From NCBI GenBank assembly GCA_947172415.1, contig OX359202.1, positions 2,640,001-2,704,000 of the forward strand: a stretch of DNA of 64,000 nucleotides. Reading direction: 5' to 3'. The notes beneath the pieces are model-generated. The model ran no database searches, had not been told where the DNA came from, and saw only the letters and a program-made list of their open reading frames with translations. This DNA comes from Chondrosia reniformis. Its lineage: Eukaryota > Porifera > Demospongiae > Chondrillida > Chondrillidae. The number at the start of each line of letters is the position of its first letter. The first letter of the stretch is position 1. The position numbers and the translations under genes were made by a program. Shown one piece after another: positions 46,601-56,247 of this stretch.

Positions 46601-49600
46601 GCATATGCATCTGTTACATACAACTTGTACTTACAATTTGTACATACAACTAGTACATACAACTGGTACTACAACTAGTATATACAACTTGTTCATACAA
46701 CTAATACGTACATCTAGTACCTACATCTAGTAAATATAACTAGCACATACAACTAGTACATACAACTAAAACATACACCTAGTACATGCAACTAGTACAA
46801 CCAACTAGTACATACAACTAGATCATAAAAGTAGTACACACAATTAGTACATAGAACTTGTACTTACAACTAGATCAAACAACTAGTTCATAGAACTAGT
46901 ACATGGACCTAGTACATAAAACTTTTACAAATAACTAGTACATACAACTAGTTAACACCACTGGTACATACAACTACTACCTGCAACAGGTACATAGATC
47001 TAGTACATAAAACTTGTACATTCAACTTGTAAATACAACTAGTATTTACAATTTCTAAATATAACTAGCACACACCACTAGTTCAAACAATGACTACCTA
47101 CAACTATTACTACTAGTTAGTAAATACAACTAGTAGATAGAACTGGAGTGTCCAACAAGTACTTAGAACTGGAGTGTCCAACAAGTACATAGAACTAGAG
47201 AATCCAACGAGTAGACACAACCAGTTCCTACAACTAGTACATACAACTAGTACATGGTACAAGTACATACAAAGAGTACATACAACGAGTACATACAACA
47301 AGTACAGAGAATTAGTATTATAAACTAGTACTACAACTAGTACATAGAACTAGTACTTAGAACTCGTACATACATATAGTACATACAACTTGTACATACA
47401 ACTGGTCCATACACCTGGTACATAACACTAGTACATACATCTAGTAGATAAACTAATACATATAATTAGTACATTCAACTGGTATATATACCTAGGACAT
47501 ACACATATAACTAGTATATAGAAACAGTACATACAATTGTACATTCAAATAGTACATACAAAAGTTCATACAACTAGTACACACAACTAGTACAAATACC
47601 TAGTACATACAGCCTAGTACAAACAGCTAGTACATACAACTGGAAACTAGTCCTTACAACTAGTACATAGAAGGAGTGCATAAAACTAGAACATACAATT
47701 AGTGCATACAACTAGTACATTCAAGTAGTTCACACAACTAGTACATACAACTAGTACATAAAACTAAAACATACAACTAGTACATATAAATAGTACATAG
47801 AACAAGTACATATACCAAGTACATACACATATAACAAGTAAATATAAATAGTACATACAACTAGTAAATACAACTAGCACCTTTAACCAGTAAATATAAC
47901 TAGCACATACAACTTGTACATAAAACAAGTATCAGGTACATACAACTAGTACATAAAACTAGTAAATATAATTAGTACATACACCTAGTACACAAATAGT
48001 TCAAAAAACTAGTAAATAAGACTAGTACATATAACTAGGATATACACATATAAGTAGTACATAGAAATAGTACATAAAACAGGTACATGCAACTAGTACA
48101 TACAACTAGTAAATATAACTAGGACTAGTATATATAACTAGTACATTCAACTATTACATACAATTAGTACATACAACTAGTGCATTCAAGTAGTACACAC
48201 AACTAGTACATACAACTAGTCCATACAAATAAATATACAACTAGTACATATAAATAGTACATAATACTAATACATAAAGTAGTACCCACAACTAGTGCAG
48301 ACAACTAGTAAAAACAACTAGTACATATACCTAGTGCATACACATTTAACAAGTACATATAGATAGTGCATACAACTAGTACAAACAACTGGTACCTTCA
48401 ACTAGTAAATATAAATAGTACATACAACAATTGCACACAACCAGTACTTACAACTGGTATAACTAGTACATACAACTAGTACATACAATAGTATATACAA
48501 ATAATACATACTGCTGGAACTACTACTACTAAATAGAACTAGTACTTATAAACGAATACAAAAAAGCAAGTACATACAACAAGTACTTTCAACTATATAG
48601 TAAATATAACTAGGACTAGTTCTTATAATAGTACATACAACTAGTACATACAATTATTACATATAACAAGTATTTCAAGTAGTACACACACTTAGTACAT
48701 AGAACTAGAACATAAAACTAATACATATAAATGGTGCATAAAACTTGTACATAAATTAGTACACACAACTAGTTCACACAACTAGTAAATACAGCTAGTA
48801 AGTACAGCTGGTACTTGTAACTAGTACATTCAACTAGTACATATGCCTAGTACATAAACATATAACTGGTACATATAAATAGTACCTACAAGTAGTACAT
48901 ACAACTAGTACATACAACTAGTACATACAAGTAGTACATACTACTAGAACTATTACAAGTGAATAGAACTCTTACCTAGAACAAATACATAAAACTAGTA
49001 CAAACACCTAGTACATACAACTAATTACTAGTACATACAACTAATACATACAACTAGTACATACTACTAGAACCTAATACTACTAAATATAACTAGTCGA
49101 TACAACAATTACACACTACTAGTAGATACAGCTATTACATACAACTAGAACATTACACTTTTACACACAACTAGTACATACAACTAGTACATGTAACTAG
49201 AACATTCAACTCGAACATACAACTAGTACAAACAAGTAGTACGTACAACTAGTACATACAACTAGTACATACAACTAGTACGTACAACTAGTTACTAGTA
49301 CATTCAACTAGTACATACAACTAGTACACCCAACTAGTACACACAACTAGTACATACAACTAGAAAATACAACTAGTACATACAACTAGTACAAAGCAAG
49401 TACATACAACTAGTACATTCCACTGGTACATTTCTAGTATATACAACCAGTTTATACAACTAGTACAAACAATTAGTATATACAACTACTACCTATACCT
49501 AGTAGATACAACTACTACATACAAGTAGTACATACAATAGTAAATACAATTAGTACATACAACTAGTACATATGACTACTATATATTTACAACTAGTACA

Positions 49601-50399
49601 TATAACTAATACATAAAATAGGTATATAATTTGTACATTCAACTAGTACAAACAACTAGTCCCTGCCTAGTACCTACTAAAACTAGGACTAGAACCTACA
49701 ACTAGTTCATACACATATATACCTAGTACATGTAAATAGATCAGAGAACTAGTACATACAGTTAGTTCAACAACTAGAATATATAATTACTACATACAAC
49801 TAGTACATATACCTAGTACACAAACATTTATCTAGTACATATAAATAGCACATACAACTAGTACAGAGAACTAGTAGATACAACTAGTACACACAACTAG
49901 TACATTAAATTAGTACTCAGAACTAGTATATAAATCTAGTACAAACAATTAGTACATATACCTAGTACATATATCTAGTACATAAAAATAGTACATACAA
50001 CTTGAACATTCTACTAGTAAATACCCCTAGTAAATACAAATAGTTCATAAAAAAGTACATAAAACCAGTACATACAACTAGTACATACAACTAGTATCTA
50101 GTACATAAAACTAGTTCCTACCTACTACTTAGTATAACTAGAACAAGAACCTACAATCAGTACATACAACTAGTACATATAACTAGTACATTCAAATAGT
50201 ACTTATAACTAGTACACACATCTACTACAAATAACTAGTAAATACACATATACCTAGTACATTTAAATAGTACATATAAATAGTACATACAACTAGTATA
50301 TACAGCTAGTATATAAATACAACTAGTACAAATAACTAGTACATATAACTAGTATATATACCTAGTTTATAAACATTTAACAAGTACATATAACTAGTA
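43668..50399 (+). repeat. Longest 13-bp satellite array
   Basis: About 6.7 kb of degenerate ACTAGTACATACA units. Larger blocks recur: ACATCTAGTTCTACAACTAG with AGAACTAGAGTATACAACTAG at about 43,720, 44,685, 44,905, 45,115, 45,300, 45,645 and 45,890; 43,675-43,830 resembles 45,595-45,790, and 45,220-45,440 resembles 45,810-46,030. No genes; frames are satellite artefacts. Confidence 0.95.
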
Positions 50400-50914
50400 C
50401 ATAAAGATGAGTATCCCTGTATCTTTGCACTTTTGTGCTTCCAAGGTCAGTTTCTCAATTTTCTTTAGTTGCCTCTCCTTGACAGTTTTGTGAGTTTGTT
50501 CTCTATAGTGGAGGATCCAACCTTCCATTTGTCTGAATTGTGATTGATCCATCTTCTGAGTAGATTTTGGTGGATTGTGGCCTTTTCCTTGGACAGCTGG
50601 GCAAGTCTGGTATGAACTAAACTGATGTTCTCTTGGAGTACTGGACGACTTATCTTCAGTGAGAGAAGGTGGGCATTGTGGGACTTGAGAGGTAGCTTGA
50701 CTCTTAAACCTCCAGGAGTAAGACCTGAGGATTTGCATCTGGTTAGGAAAGTGATCTAGTTCCTGGTTGTGAATATCTTCTTGGTTAGATTCCTCATTTT
50801 ATAGGTGGCTTGACAGTAGCTTGCTCAGAGCGTTGAATGAAATGGTACGGTTTGTGTGTTGCAATCATATTAGTAAAGGGATTCAGATAAATCTCAGCAA
50901 CACAATTTGTTTTG

Positions 50915-51581
50915 CATCCAACCATCACCCAGCTACCAAAATTGGTATCATCATATGTCTGAAGAAAAGAGCTATCAGTGTATAGAAAAGAGAATATTTT
51001 AAAGAAGAGTTACAGCACCTCACGGCAACCTTCAGATCTAATGGATATACTATGAAACTCATCAGGAAAGCATTACACAAGCAAAAGAAGAGCAATGACT
51101 GCCAAACAAACAAAGAGGAGGGCTGACCCTTTGTCTTCCTTATATCAGAGGCTTGAGTGAAATGCTACATAGAACCTGCCATCCATTGAATATCAGGGTT
51201 GCCAACATTGCTATGAACACCTTGAGATCGATCTTGACTAAAGTCAGGACACCCTTAGACAGCTATCAGAAGACTGGTGTCATATACCAGATTCCCTGTA
51301 GTTGCGGTGAGGTATACATCGATAAGACAGGCAAAACCATCAATGAAAGAGTGGAGGAACATAAGAGGTCCGTATGTAGAATGGACACAAACAATTCTAT
51401 AACTGTTCATGTTATGAATACTTCACATGTCATTGCATGGGATCAAGCTACCATCATAACCCAGGAGACCCACAGACTAAAGAGAAAGATTAAAGAAGCC
51501 ATGCAGATTTTTAAGACTCCCTGTATTACCATGGATGCAGGATTACATTTAGATCCAATTTGGAATGACATTATTAACTAA
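50915..51581 (+). pseudogene. Penelope protein C-terminus with GIY-YIG endonuclease
   Basis: LPYIRGLSEMLHRTCHPLNI is the conserved link between RT and endonuclease in Penelope elements; GVIYQIPCSCGEVYIDKTGK with TINERVEEHKRS is the GIY-YIG domain (Y..IP C.C..VYI..TGKT...R..EHKR) that nicks target DNA. The canonical YIG is YID here, so the glycine is replaced. A 1-base frame change lies just upstream (near 51,115) of the linker; before it RSNGYTMKLIRKALHKQKK is readable. From about 51,135 to 51,581 the frame is open. A dead, 5'-incomplete copy. Confidence 0.85.
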
Positions 51582-51680
51582 CACAGTAATTTACTTCTAT
51601 TCATTATGTGGCATTATATGATTACTCATTCCCTGTCACTTTCCCTATTTAAACCTGGTTGGTAGTCATCCCCTTATTTG

Positions 51681-51712
51681 CTGATGAAGATCTTCGGGTT
51701 GAAACATTCAAA
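51681..51712 (+). ncRNA. Hammerhead-like core near the Penelope 3' end
   Basis: CTGATGA (51,681-51,687), GATC-TTCG-GGTT stem-loop, GAAA (51,701-51,704), CATTC. Stem III (expected ACGT then H) is degraded to ACAT/TC. It is likely a decayed ribozyme of the kind known in Penelope elements. Confidence 0.5.
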
Positions 51713-51792
51713 TTTGATTAAAAAAATTGTGTTGCTCAGACTCATCTGAATCCTTTTACTAATATGATCGCAACAAACAATCCATACCATTA

Positions 51793-51881
51793 CCTAGTGT
51801 AACTAGAAGAAGAATCTACAACTAGTATATACAACTAGTACAAGCAACTAGTACATTCAAAGAGTAGTTATAACTAGTAGA
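51793..51881 (+). repeat. 13-bp satellite and left target-site duplication of the R2-like element
   Basis: Satellite ending in GTTATAACTAGTAGA (51,867-51,881), which is repeated exactly at 56,248-56,262 on the far side of the R2-like element. Confidence 0.85.
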
Positions 51882-52003
51882 GTCGTGGGAATTGGAGGCT
51901 GTGGTTCCGAGCTGACAAGAGGATGGGTATTGTCCAGTTCAACCCCCCGACGGAGCAGGGTGCTTAGCCCTTCATGTGGCATCCTGTGGCTAAATCAGCC
52001 TCC
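51882..52003 (+). ncRNA. HDV-like ribozyme at the R2-like 5' end (predicted)
   Basis: Order and pairing match the HDV double pseudoknot: P1 GTCGTGG (51,882-51,888) with CCCCGAC (51,945-51,951), one mismatch or bulged U; P2 GGAGGCTG (51,894-51,901) with CAGCCTCC (51,996-52,003), perfect; P3 GGTT (51,903-51,906) with AACC (51,941-51,944); GG for P1.1 at 51,952; P4 CAGGGTGC (51,956-51,963) with GCATCCTG (51,979-51,986); J4/2 GGCTAAAT with C51,990 as the catalytic C75 equivalent. Cleavage would release the RNA exactly at the element's first base as set by the target duplication. Such ribozymes are known in R2 elements. L3 is longer than in HDV. Confidence 0.7.
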
Positions 52004-52050
52004 CTGCCAGTATGGGCTAACCCCCCGTCTGGCAGTTTCACTGGGTTACG

Positions 52051-55000
52051 TTGCGCCATGAGAATGACAATTTTCAAGACAGGCTGTGGCCTAGGTGCAC
52101 CAGTGGAGAAGAAAACCCTGGGTCAACCAGAATAGGCGATTCCACTGGTGCCTCACAGGTAGATGTACCTGAATGTAATAACCCTTCTTTGGTCCCCGTG
52201 ACGGGCCAACCAGCCCTATGGACCGAGGAAATGGTTAGGGCACTAATTGATTGCTTTGAGCGATCTGAACCCAAAAGAGGTGGCTATCAGAAGCGTTTAG
52301 AGCGGGAATGGCTGAGCAAATACCCACATTTGCCTCAGACCGGTCGAACCCTTGCCTTCCAAGCCAAAAGGAGCTTGGTAGGAGACGGAGTACTGCAAGT
52401 AACTGGTAGCCGAGATTTAGATTTGGTTAATGATGCACCGCAAGGTGCCTCTAGAAGGAGAAGGATCCAAGGGGTGATCTGGAACCTTCAGAGGGATAAT
52501 ATCCTCATGGAGCTCTACCGAGAAAGTAAGCCCATGGAAAAGGGGTATGCCGAGCGGTTGTACCAGGCTTGGAATGCTGCAATGCCAGACCATAAAACCA
52601 CAAAGGTAGCGCTAACTACAAGACTTAGTAGAATCCGCAGAGGTCAAGGTCTCTCGAGACTAAACCTTGTGGAACCTGACTCTTGTGGTGTAGCCACCCT
52701 AACTGGGACTGTGGAGGAAGGTGTGGGAGCCCAGGGACAGGAGGAGCTTCACCAAGTTCAGGCCGGGACTGAACAAAATGGTGAGCAGCCTGCAGTCCCT
52801 GTTGAAACTCCTGCACATGATCATCCCAGACCCAGGACAAGTGGCAATGATAATCTGATGCAACTTTTAGGCAAAGCAAAAGATGCCTGTCTCCGAAAGA
52901 AACCTGGAGATTTCTCTGGAAGAAAACCCTGTGGGGCGGTGCGGTTCAACCATGTTGATACGGCACTGCTTCAGGAGGCCAATGATTGGGTGGAGAAAGA
53001 GTGGCAGGAAGGCCCTAGGTCGGCCTGGCACCTGAACTGCCTGGTCTACTCTGTTGCTATGGCTGTGAGGGGAAAAACAACCAACGAATTGCAGCCATGC
53101 AACCAGGGAAGGAAATCAGATAATCAGAAGGGAAGTAAGAGACAGGAAGGTCACATAAGTGACAGGAAGGCCAAGGGCCTTAGGTTTAGAAGACTGCTTG
53201 CCTGGTTGGATGTGGAAATAGCGCGTCAACAGAATAATAATCCTATGACCAAACGCCAGAAAGTACTCCGAAGAAAGCTTAGGAGGGAGTTCCATTCATT
53301 AAACCTGAATGTGCTGATCAGAGCTCGGGAACAGACACTGGGGAAACTCAGGGTCTGGACCCTACAAGAGCGAAGATCAGCTGAACGCAGGAAATTCCAG
53401 GAACAAAACCACCTTTGGAATACCCAAAGGAAGTTCCGGATGAATGGCAATGTTCCAACCTCCAATGAAGCTCCCTCAATTGAGGTAGTAAGAGACTTTT
53501 GGACAAAGATTGTAGGTACTGTTGGTAAGGTCAACAAAGACGACCCAGGGGTGAAAGAATGGCTAAAGGAAACCAAAAAGAGGGTGGGTAGAACCTCCTC
53601 TGAAGGTCCCGATAGCATTGATGAGACCAAACTGAGGAAGGCCTTGAAAAAGGCAAAAAGCTGGTCTGCCCCTGGGCCGGATGGCATCCACACTTTTTGG
53701 TGGAAAGCACTTCCCTCTGCACAGTCTGCCTTGGCAGATGTACTACGGAGGGTGGTGAGCGGAGATCTGTCAGTCCCAGACTGGCTTACAAGGGGTCGCA
53801 CTCTACTTATCCCCAAAAAGGGTGACCCGAAAAGTGCGGCCAACTACCGACCTATTGCGTGTCTCAACACAATGTACAAGGCTGTCACAGCATACATTGC
53901 GTCAGAACTGCTCACTTACACCTACACTAATGATCTTTTACCTATGGCCCAAAGGGCCATGAGGAAAGGGAGGTGGGGCTGTGTGGACTGTCTACTGCTG
54001 GATCAATCAATCGGTCTAGATGCCAAAATTATGGGTAAGCCCCTTAGTGTGGCATGGATCGATTATAAGAAGGCATATGACAGAGTCCCTCACAAGTGGG
54101 TGATGAAGGTGCTAAAAACCATCAAGTGCCCAGATTGGATCAGGAGGTCTATAGAGCTCTTCTCCAAACACTGGGCTACTGTGCTTGAGTTGAGGACCGC
54201 GGGGAAGGTGGTTAGGAGCACCCCTGTTAAATATAACAGGGGACTCTTCCAAGGAGACTCCTTATCGCCACTCCTCTTTTGTCTGGCCATAGCTCCCATA
54301 TCCCAAGTTCTTAACAGAACCAAGGGATATGCCCTCTGGCATAATGGGGAAAGGAACACCATGTCACACTTGTTGTACATGGATGACCTTAAGATATATG
54401 CTGGAGGGCCTGATAAACTCAGGGAAGCCATGGAATGTGTGGAGAAAACCTCAAATGCCATTGGCATGAGGTTTGGAGTGAGAAAGTGTGGAACAGCTCA
54501 CATGCAAAAGGGGAAAGTTCTGGCTGGCCCAGACAACCCTGAACGCAGTGAAGAATCCATAAGGAGCCTTGAAAAAGGTACTACTTATAAGTACCTAGGG
54601 CTAGAACAACTGTTTGAGGTAGATGACAGCAAGGTCAAAGCTTGCTTGATCAACGAATTGAGGAGGAGACTCCACAAGGTGTGGGGCTCTCACCTCAATG
54701 GTAAGAATGCTGCAGAAGCCTCTAACATGTTGTGTGCCTCTCTAATGAGATACTCTTACCCAGTTTTGAAGTGGACTCAAAGTGAGCTTCCAAAACTGGA
54801 CCGAATGGTGAGAAAGATCATGAGAAAGTACCAGTGTCATCACTATAACTCTGCCATTGAAAGAGTGAATTTGCCTCGCTCTCAAGGTGGTAGAGGGCTC
54901 TGTAGTTTTCCTTTGGATCACGACAGGGCTGTTGTGAATCTGGCAAGATACCTCCATACTGCCAATGATCCACTCATAGCTGTGGTGGTTAAACACCAAA

Positions 55001-55974
55001 AGTGGCTGGAGTGCTCAAAGCAGAGGAGGACTGTCTTGAAAGAAGCCAGATTGATACTGAGAAGCCACGGAATAGAACTAGAACCGGAAATGTGGCTGAA
55101 GACAGATCCCTCACAAAATAGTGTAAGAGAATGGAGGAGAGTGGCACGTGAGCTCCGGGAGGCTCAGACTGAAAGGTTAAAAAGTAACCTAGCCGAAAAG
55201 TCTCACCAGGGCTCATACCACAGACAAGTCACAAATAGGGAGTCTTATGTGTGGCTTTCTGAGGGGAGACTCAGACCTCAAACTGAGGCTCTGATTCTCG
55301 CAGCCCAAGATGATGTGCTGCACACTAGGTGGTACCAAAATAGGATTCTGAAGAATTCTAGCCTCCTAATGTGCAGAGAATGTGGCAAGGCTATGGAAAC
55401 GGTCAAACACATACTAAACATGTGTGAGCCCAAGGGATTTTCTCTCTACAAAGAGAGACATGACCGGGCAATACTGATAGTGTTGTGGAGACTGTTGAAA
55501 GAATATGGATTCAGGCAGGAAGAGCCCTGGTACAAACTAGAAGCAAAACCAGTCTATGAGAATAGGTCTGTCAAAATCTTGTGGGATCCTAGTATCCCTA
55601 CAGATGATGTGATGACAGAAAGAAGGCCAGACTTAGTGGTTGAGGATCGGCTAAGTAAGTCCATCTTCATTATTGAGATGTCAGTTCCTACTGACAGCAA
55701 TATTAATGGAAGATGGCAAGAGAAGTTCCAAAAGTACCAGAAGCTGGCAGCTGATATGAGGAAACAATTTAGGGGCTACCGAATTAAGGTAGTCCCGATG
55801 ATAATTGGTGCTTTGGGGACAGTGGACACGCTCCTGGAAGACCTTAGGGGAATTCCAAAGCTGTCAAAAAGTGCAGTAGAAGTGATGAGAGCCATGCAGA
55901 GAACTGTTCTCTGTTCGGCTGTGAGGATATTGAGGCGACATCTATCTGTTGAGGGATTGGGGCCTGGACGATAA
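52051..55974 (+). CDS. R2-like retrotransposon polyprotein (Myb-like, RT, CCHC, restriction-like endonuclease)
   Basis: A single 1,307-residue protein that would bind target DNA, nick it and prime reverse transcription of its own RNA. Domains in order: a Myb/SANT-like DNA-binding segment at about 57-110 (WTEEMVRALIDCFE, GGYQKRLEREWLSKYP, FQAKRSL); a basic linker rich in K/R and Q (about 330-470); RT from about 540 with GPDGIHTFWWK, LLIPKKGDPKSAANYRPIAC, VAWIDYKKAYDRVPH (motif A, ~668), GLFQGDSLSPLLF (motif B) and LLYMDDLKIYAGG (YMDD, ~775); a CCHC knuckle CRECG...H...C (~1107-1123); the PD-(D/E)XK endonuclease RPDLVV...FIIEMSVPTDS...EKFQKY (~1191-1230). No C2H2 fingers of the usual R2 type are evident at the N-terminus. 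The first ATG follows a 169-base leader. R2/R4/NeSL-type placement is from domain order; the clade is not fixed. Confidence 0.93.
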   Translation: MRHENDNFQDRLWPRCTSGEENPGSTRIGDSTGASQVDVPECNNPSLVPVTGQPALWTEEMVRALIDCFERSEPKRGGYQKRLEREWLSKYPHLPQTGRTLAFQAKRSLVGDGVLQVTGSRDLDLVNDAPQGASRRRRIQGVIWNLQRDNILMELYRESKPMEKGYAERLYQAWNAAMPDHKTTKVALTTRLSRIRRGQGLSRLNLVEPDSCGVATLTGTVEEGVGAQGQEELHQVQAGTEQNGEQPAVPVETPAHDHPRPRTSGNDNLMQLLGKAKDACLRKKPGDFSGRKPCGAVRFNHVDTALLQEANDWVEKEWQEGPRSAWHLNCLVYSVAMAVRGKTTNELQPCNQGRKSDNQKGSKRQEGHISDRKAKGLRFRRLLAWLDVEIARQQNNNPMTKRQKVLRRKLRREFHSLNLNVLIRAREQTLGKLRVWTLQERRSAERRKFQEQNHLWNTQRKFRMNGNVPTSNEAPSIEVVRDFWTKIVGTVGKVNKDDPGVKEWLKETKKRVGRTSSEGPDSIDETKLRKALKKAKSWSAPGPDGIHTFWWKALPSAQSALADVLRRVVSGDLSVPDWLTRGRTLLIPKKGDPKSAANYRPIACLNTMYKAVTAYIASELLTYTYTNDLLPMAQRAMRKGRWGCVDCLLLDQSIGLDAKIMGKPLSVAWIDYKKAYDRVPHKWVMKVLKTIKCPDWIRRSIELFSKHWATVLELRTAGKVVRSTPVKYNRGLFQGDSLSPLLFCLAIAPISQVLNRTKGYALWHNGERNTMSHLLYMDDLKIYAGGPDKLREAMECVEKTSNAIGMRFGVRKCGTAHMQKGKVLAGPDNPERSEESIRSLEKGTTYKYLGLEQLFEVDDSKVKACLINELRRRLHKVWGSHLNGKNAAEASNMLCASLMRYSYPVLKWTQSELPKLDRMVRKIMRKYQCHHYNSAIERVNLPRSQGGRGLCSFPLDHDRAVVNLARYLHTANDPLIAVVVKHQKWLECSKQRRTVLKEARLILRSHGIELEPEMWLKTDPSQNSVREWRRVARELREAQTERLKSNLAEKSHQGSYHRQVTNRESYVWLSEGRLRPQTEALILAAQDDVLHTRWYQNRILKNSSLLMCRECGKAMETVKHILNMCEPKGFSLYKERHDRAILIVLWRLLKEYGFRQEEPWYKLEAKPVYENRSVKILWDPSIPTDDVMTERRPDLVVEDRLSKSIFIIEMSVPTDSNINGRWQEKFQKYQKLAADMRKQFRGYRIKVVPMIIGALGTVDTLLEDLRGIPKLSKSAVEVMRAMQRTVLCSAVRILRRHLSVEGLGPGR

Positions 55975-56181
55975 GTAGTCCTGTCCCAGTCCTTGCCTGT
56001 CGACCTCTGGAAAGCAGTGGTGGATTGGTGTATGGAGGTACTCCCTCCTATTATGACGGTCAACTTTGGCCCGACGTGCACCCGTCTGCTGCTGTCGGAA
56101 GGAGGAAAAGCCGAGGCTTCTGGCTAAAAACCCAAAGAAAGGAAAACATAACTGACTGAGGGTTGTCCAAGCCAGATACTC

Positions 56182-56205
56182 CTTGCCTTAGTACACTAAG
56201 GCAAG
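56182..56205 (+). other. Conserved 3' UTR hairpin of the R2-like element
   Basis: CTTGCCTTAG-TACA-CTAAGGCAAG, a perfect 10-bp stem with a 4-base loop, 42 bases before the element end. The degenerate copy keeps the same stem (18,477-18,500) with a different loop. A role in recognition of the RNA by its own RT is likely but inferred. Confidence 0.65.
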
Positions 56206-56247
56206 AAGTAACAAGGTTCTCCGTTAAGGCTTTTGTTTTTCAAGTAA

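Larger units (their letters stand above)
50400..51792. mobile_element. GIY-YIG-type Penelope element with an inverted 5' part
   Basis: The plus-strand part (about 50,915-51,792) holds the end of the protein with the endonuclease. The part 50,400-50,912 is in reverse: read on the minus strand it starts with ~65 bases that repeat the 3' end (AATTGTGTTGCTGAGATTTA, GAATCCCTTTACTAATATGA) and goes into an N-terminal coding fragment (CKSSGLTPGGLRVKLPLKS, about 50,745-50,690, then ENISLVHTRLAQLSKE). Terminal repeats followed by such an N-terminus, and inversion of the 5' piece, are both usual for Penelope elements. The RT core is missing. Confidence 0.75.
51882..56247 (+). mobile_element. Complete R2-like non-LTR retrotransposon in satellite DNA
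   Basis: 4,366 bases between perfect 15-base duplications GTTATAACTAGTAGA. It has a 5' UTR with an HDV-like ribozyme fold, one intact ORF of 1,307 codons, and a 3' UTR with a stable hairpin, ending in GTTTTTCAAGTAA without a poly-A tail. An exact duplication, unbroken ORF and intact catalytic motifs indicate a recent, possibly active insertion. The other two copies (18,442 and 29,642) are degenerate. R2 proper targets 28S rDNA; here all three copies lie in the 13-bp satellite. Confidence 0.92.

Noticed and set aside
50394-50738. 114-codon minus-strand frame as a separate gene
   Set aside because: The Penelope N-terminal motifs lie in another minus-strand frame of the same stretch (CKSSGLTPGGLRVKLPLKS); the longer frame is a shadow.
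53226-53843. 205-codon minus-strand frame inside the R2-like ORF
   Set aside because: Antisense to the well-supported polyprotein, with no domain.
51882-56247. Insertion into ribosomal DNA as for classical R2
   Set aside because: Both flanks are the 13-bp satellite with an exact 15-base duplication; no 28S sequence is seen.
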